Below are positions 61,059 to 64,000 of a stretch of DNA of 64,000 nucleotides, piece after piece. Made by a program: the position numbers and the translations under genes. The notes beneath the pieces are model-generated. The model saw nothing but the letters and a program-made list of their open reading frames with translations. It searched no databases and was not told where the DNA came from. The stretch lies in the NCBI RefSeq assembly GCF_008107685.1, contig NZ_VIRF01000070.1, positions 39,868-103,867 on the forward strand. Direction: 5' to 3'. Origin of the DNA: Novosphingobium sp. BW1. GTDB taxonomy: Bacteria > Pseudomonadota > Alphaproteobacteria > Sphingomonadales > Sphingomonadaceae. Numbering within the stretch: position 1 is the stretch's first letter; every line of letters starts with the position of its first letter.

Positions 61059-61421
61059 ATGAAGCAGGCACGTCCCTGTCAGGATCCGAAAGAGCAGCAC
61101 GCCTGGGCGGCGACCACCGCCGAGGTGCTGCGGGTGCTTGAGGGCAAGTGGAAGATCGTCATCATCGTCCAGCTCCTGGCTGCCGACGGTCCACTACGCT
61201 TTTCCGAGCTGGAGCGGCGCATACCCGGCGTTACCCAGAAGATGCTGATCCAGCAACTCAAGGCACTGGAGGGGGACGGCATCGTCGTCCGCACGCTGTA
61301 TCCGCAAGTGCCACCCAAGGTGGAGTATTCGCTGAGTGTAATCGGTAGCGCGCTTGGCCCAGCGTTCGATGCTTTGGTGGACTGGGCCAAACTCAAAGAC
61401 AGTGGTCGACCTTCGCGCTAA
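61059..61421 (+). CDS. HxlR-family transcriptional regulator
   Basis: A 120-aa winged-helix protein. C8 near the N-terminus, VLEGKWKIVIIVQLL, GPLRFSELERRIPGVTQKMLIQQLKALEGDGIV and the wing VPPKVEYSLS are the HxlR signature in order. Some members sense quinones or thiol-reactive compounds through an N-terminal Cys. Divergent from the tandem reductase genes, it is probably their regulator. Confidence 0.92.
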   Translation: MKQARPCQDPKEQHAWAATTAEVLRVLEGKWKIVIIVQLLAADGPLRFSELERRIPGVTQKMLIQQLKALEGDGIVVRTLYPQVPPKVEYSLSVIGSALGPAFDALVDWAKLKDSGRPSR

Positions 61422-61642
61422 CGGTCGACTGGCAGCTTTCGCCGCAACCGGTCATTGGCTGGCGGGATCGCAGCCGGTCCCATAGCCGTACTGGCCCTTA
61501 CCACTTTGAATTCCTTGCGGATACGCCCGATCGATAGAGCTGCATCGCGTGCTGTTCGTGATCCGAGGCACTTGCTGCGCCGCCGTGTCCTGAAAATGTA
61601 AGACTGGGGCCCTAGGGCGCAGGCGGCAATCAGGAGTTCACC

Positions 61643-62215
61643 TTGGCTTGGCTACGCGACATCGATTCTTGGTTCCTTGCCGAAGTCTTGCCGCATGCTG
61701 CGGCGTACCTGGCAAGGGCCGCCCACTTCTGCGGCCGCGATGAGGCAGACGACCTCGTTCAGGAGGCCTACGCCCGCGTGTTGGGCACCAGCGATTTTCG
61801 GGCGATCCAGGCACCACGGAGCTTTGTCCTCACAATCGTGCACAATCTTGCGATCGAGCGACTGCGCCGCGCTAGTGTCGTGCGGATCGATTACCTGGCC
61901 TCACTTGAAGTGCTCGAAATGGCGGACCCGACACCGGACGCTTTCACAGTGTCCTCGGCTCGTTCCGAACTGACCCATCTCCTGAAACTCATCGATGCCC
62001 TGCCGCCGCAATGCGGCCGGGTCCTGCACATGCGCAAGATACAGGGCATGGCTCCAGCGCAGATTGCCGAAGCACTATCTATTTCGCTCTCGACAGTCGA
62101 AAAGCACCTCGCCAAAGGTCTGGCCCTTGTAACGCGAGCACGCCGTGACAATAATGCAGGGCTGGAGGTAGCTTGCTCGATAGTCCCGAACTCGAAACGC
62201 CTGGCGACGACCTGA
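61643..62215 (+). CDS. ECF sigma factor (FecI-like)
   Basis: A 190-aa sigma-70-family protein. A TTG start at 61643 is used because AGGAG (61632-61636) precedes it by 6 bases and the region-2 helix begins soon after. Region 2 contains EADDLVQEAYARVL, and region 4 is LPPQCGRVLHMRKIQGMAPAQIAEALSISLSTVEKHLAKGL. The following fecR-like gene starts within its 3' end, as in FecI-FecR operons. It would be activated by the TBDT-FecR signalling path, which is broken here by an IS element. Confidence 0.9.
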   Translation: MAWLRDIDSWFLAEVLPHAAAYLARAAHFCGRDEADDLVQEAYARVLGTSDFRAIQAPRSFVLTIVHNLAIERLRRASVVRIDYLASLEVLEMADPTPDAFTVSSARSELTHLLKLIDALPPQCGRVLHMRKIQGMAPAQIAEALSISLSTVEKHLAKGLALVTRARRDNNAGLEVACSIVPNSKRLATT

Positions 62216-63153
62216 TAGAGGACGCCGCGCGGTGGCTTGCCAGCCTTGATGCTGGCTCGGAAGACATGCGCGCATTCGAGGCGTGGCGCGATGCCGATCC
62301 GCGCCACGCCGCCGCCTTTGCCGAGGTCGCGGGCACCTGGCATGCCTTGAACGATCTCAAGCATTTCAAGGCCGCTCCATTCGCCCCTGCAGGCCCCGTG
62401 ACCGACGCAGAGGTCGCCGAGCAAGACGAAAACCCCGCCAGTTCGCCCACCGGCAGCCGCCGCACACTTCTGAGGGCCGGGATCGGCATTGGCGTCCTGG
62501 CGCTCGCGGGCGGCAGCTTCACTTACCGCGCGGCCGCGCGCGATATGGCCAGCACCGACATCGGGCAAAGGCGCAAGATCGTGAGCGGCACGGATATGGC
62601 GGTCGATCTCAATACGGACAGCCGCATCTATTGGAAAGACGGCGCGCCGCTTCAGCTATGGCTCGAACGCGGCGAGATCGCCATCCGGTTGGTCGCCGGG
62701 AACAGTCTTTCGCTTATTACCCAAGGCGGAACATTCCATCTCGCGGCAGGCTTCTACAACGCCCGCCTCCGGGACGAGAGCTGCGAGCTGACGATCATCC
62801 AAGGGCAGGGCCGACTGGGCGATGACCCAAAAATCCTTGCTGCTGGCGAAACCGCTCTCGCAACGGCGGGTCTCGCCACCGTGCGGCGCGATGAAAACGA
62901 AATTGACCGCGTCACCTCATGGCGGAGCGGGACGCTCGTCCTGAACGGCGAGAGCCTTGACTATGCCCTGGCGGAAATGAATCGCTATCTTGAGCACAAG
63001 ATCGTGATCGGCGATCCCGGATTGTCCAAACTGCGCATCGGCGGTACGTTCGACACGGCCGATCCATCCGAATTCCTGCTCGCGCTGCAGACGTCCTTCT
63101 CCATCCGGACTCGTCGCGACGGCAATGGCGGCGTCGTGCTCACTCGCGCCTGA
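62173..63153 (+). CDS. FecR-like anti-sigma/sigma regulator
   Basis: A 326-aa inner-membrane protein. A TTG start at 62173 is supported by GGAGG four bases upstream and overlaps the sigma gene by 43 bp. Domain order: cytoplasmic DUF4880 sigma-binding part (AARWLASLDAGSEDMRAFEAW, 18-38), a transmembrane helix preceded by RR (about 97-118), the periplasmic FecR domain (TDMAVDLNTDSRIYW) and a C-terminal DUF4974 secretin/TonB-N-like domain (VLNGESLDYALAEMNRYLEHKI). It relays receptor occupancy to the sigma factor. Confidence 0.9.
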   Translation: MLDSPELETPGDDLIEDAARWLASLDAGSEDMRAFEAWRDADPRHAAAFAEVAGTWHALNDLKHFKAAPFAPAGPVTDAEVAEQDENPASSPTGSRRTLLRAGIGIGVLALAGGSFTYRAAARDMASTDIGQRRKIVSGTDMAVDLNTDSRIYWKDGAPLQLWLERGEIAIRLVAGNSLSLITQGGTFHLAAGFYNARLRDESCELTIIQGQGRLGDDPKILAAGETALATAGLATVRRDENEIDRVTSWRSGTLVLNGESLDYALAEMNRYLEHKIVIGDPGLSKLRIGGTFDTADPSEFLLALQTSFSIRTRRDGNGGVVLTRA

Positions 63154-63231
63154 ATTTTTTGCAGTGCGGATGGCGGTTTTGGCGGCCCCATCCATCCATG
63201 CCCCGACACTTGCACCAACCGGGGTCCATCC

Positions 63232-63621
63232 ATGTATAAGTACTTGCTCACGACTGCCATGATGGCGGCCGTAACGCCTGTCGCTGCCCACGCCCAGAAC
63301 GAGGAACGGCAAATTGCGTTCGACATCGCCGCAGGCGATACGGCCAATGCGCTCAACGCCTTTGCGCGACAGGCAGAAGTCCACGTCTCCTTCCCCTATG
63401 ATGCGATTGCCGGCCGCAAGGTCCAGGCCATGCGAGGGCGCTTCACGCGAAGAGAGGCACTGCGCCGCCTGATCTCAGGTCAGGGCCTTGTAGTGGCAAG
63501 CGAGAGTGCAACGCTCATTTCACTGAAAGCCGCTCCGGAACGTGCCATTCCAATTGCAGGGGGGGAGCCACAGAGCGAAATCGTTGTCAGAAGTGGCTCG
63601 GTTTGTCTGAACAGCCTTTGA
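63232..63621 (+). pseudogene. FecA-type TBDT gene, truncated by IS insertion
   Basis: The first 129 codons encode a signal peptide (MYKYLLTTAMMAAVTPVAAHA) and a complete STN signalling domain (IAFDIAAGDTANALNAFARQ to GLVVASESATLISLK, about 28-100), then SEIVV, where a TonB box/plug should begin. Homology stops there and the frame ends at 63621 in IS-derived sequence. The plug and barrel are lost or displaced beyond the window, so the receptor cannot work as encoded. It lies 78 bp after fecR, which is the usual order. Confidence 0.85.
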
Positions 63622-64000
63622 CGTTTGATAAGTGGATCGTCTGCGGTTTGGTTGTTCAAGCTGGCGCCTGCGGGGCGTCATGGAGGTCGGGCGTAGCCCG
63701 GCCGGAGTGACGCCCCGCAAGTCGCGGCCAATTCACGCTGCCACGGCCTGTGGCAGATTGTCAAAGTAGGTTTGATCGGGCGTACGTCCGCCGAGGCTCG
63801 AGTGAGGTCTCCGGGCGTTGTAGAAGCCCAGGTATCGGCCGATCGAACTGCGCGCTTCGCTGACGCATGCGTCGGCGTGCAGGTAGACTTCCTCGTACTT
63901 CACCGAGCGCCACAGCCGCTCGACCACGACATTGTCGCGCCAGGCGCCGCGGCCGTCCATGCTGATGGCGATACCCTCGCGCCGCAGCACGCCGGTGAAG
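63600..64000 (-). mobile_element. IS3-family insertion sequence, 3' part (runs off the window)
   Basis: The element interrupts the TBDT gene somewhere between about 63575 and 63610; the exact terminal repeat cannot be fixed without the other end. Its transposase lies on the minus strand and continues past the right edge. A perfect 11-bp stem, GCGGGGCGTCA (63670-63680) with TGACGCCCCGC (63708-63718), lies between the transposase stop and the IS end and contains an inner GGTCGGGC/GCCCGGCC stem. It probably ends the transposase transcript. Confidence 0.8.
63733..64000 (-). CDS. IS3-family transposase OrfB, C-terminal part
   Basis: About 88 codons are visible, open at the right edge. FTGVLRREGIAISMDGRGAWRDN followed by VERLWRSVKYEEVYL is the end of the rve integrase core; the Glu of VERLWRS is the third residue of the DDE triad. 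FYNARRPHSSLGGRTPDQTYF is the standard C-terminus of IS3-family OrfB proteins. No disruption is seen in this part, so the element may still be active. Confidence 0.9.
   Translation of the reverse strand, partial: FTGVLRREGIAISMDGRGAWRDNVVVERLWRSVKYEEVYLHADACVSEARSSIGRYLGFYNARRPHSSLGGRTPDQTYFDNLPQAVAA

Overview
The window is GC-rich alphaproteobacterial DNA. The density of TonB-dependent receptors (TBDTs), the NUP-type purine nucleoside protein, paired fatty-acid-hydroxylase/sterol-desaturase genes and FecI/FecR signalling point to a sphingomonad, most likely Novosphingobium or a close relative. This is inferred from gene content; there is no rRNA to confirm it. No tRNA, rRNA, CRISPR array or prophage was seen.

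Layout. 1-6.6 kb: a partial serine-hydrolase lipoprotein gene, an alpha/beta hydrolase, a methyltransferase plus small partner, an MFS exporter and two tandem IclR regulators. 6.9-9.1 kb: a LysR regulator, a purine-type phosphoribosyltransferase and a LOG-family nucleotide phosphoribohydrolase. 9.2-29.4 kb (minus strand): one tightly overlapped purine-catabolism operon of about 20 kb. In transcription order it carries a possible 67-aa ORF, hpxX, hpxY, an NCS2 permease, an exported nucleoside phosphorylase-like enzyme, hpxW, allC, pucG, puuE, hpxZ, uraD, a flavoprotein that fills the urate-oxidase gap (hpyO-like), hiuH, xdhA, xdhB, xdhC, guaD, add, an exported nucleoside hydrolase and a DUF4269 gene. 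Together these lead from extracellular nucleosides through guanine/xanthine, urate, allantoin, allantoate and ureidoglycine to oxalurate, oxamate and oxalate. Divergent from it (29.7-33.4 kb) are a TBDT and a NUP gene, probably the uptake side.

33.6-35.8 kb: pobA and its divergent AraC-type regulator. 35.8-39.7 kb: a large secreted protein of unknown function, a decayed sulfatase-maturase pseudogene and a small membrane protein. 39.8-46.6 kb: two sterol-desaturase-family genes flank a TPR-sulfotransferase gene and a second TBDT. 47.0-58.9 kb: a nitrogen-scavenging operon. It encodes a NikR-like regulator, an ABC importer, a second NikR-like regulator, two DUF1989 proteins, a urea-carboxylase-family enzyme, allophanate hydrolase and an exported beta-propeller. 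The DUF1989 pair suggests that guanidine, not urea, is the substrate. Palindromes GTATTAC-N14-GTAATAC precede the transporter and the second regulator, and related half-sites lie before both desaturase genes, so these loci may form one regulon. 59.2-61.4 kb: an SDR fragment, two tandem NAD(P)-dependent reductases and a divergent HxlR regulator. 61.6-64 kb: an ECF sigma/FecR pair whose TBDT gene is cut by an IS3-family element that runs off the right edge.

A structured intergenic repeat of about 130 bp occurs four times (3.3, 6.6, 33.5 and 38.5 kb), always in the same orientation. It is one of the more interesting unexplained features.
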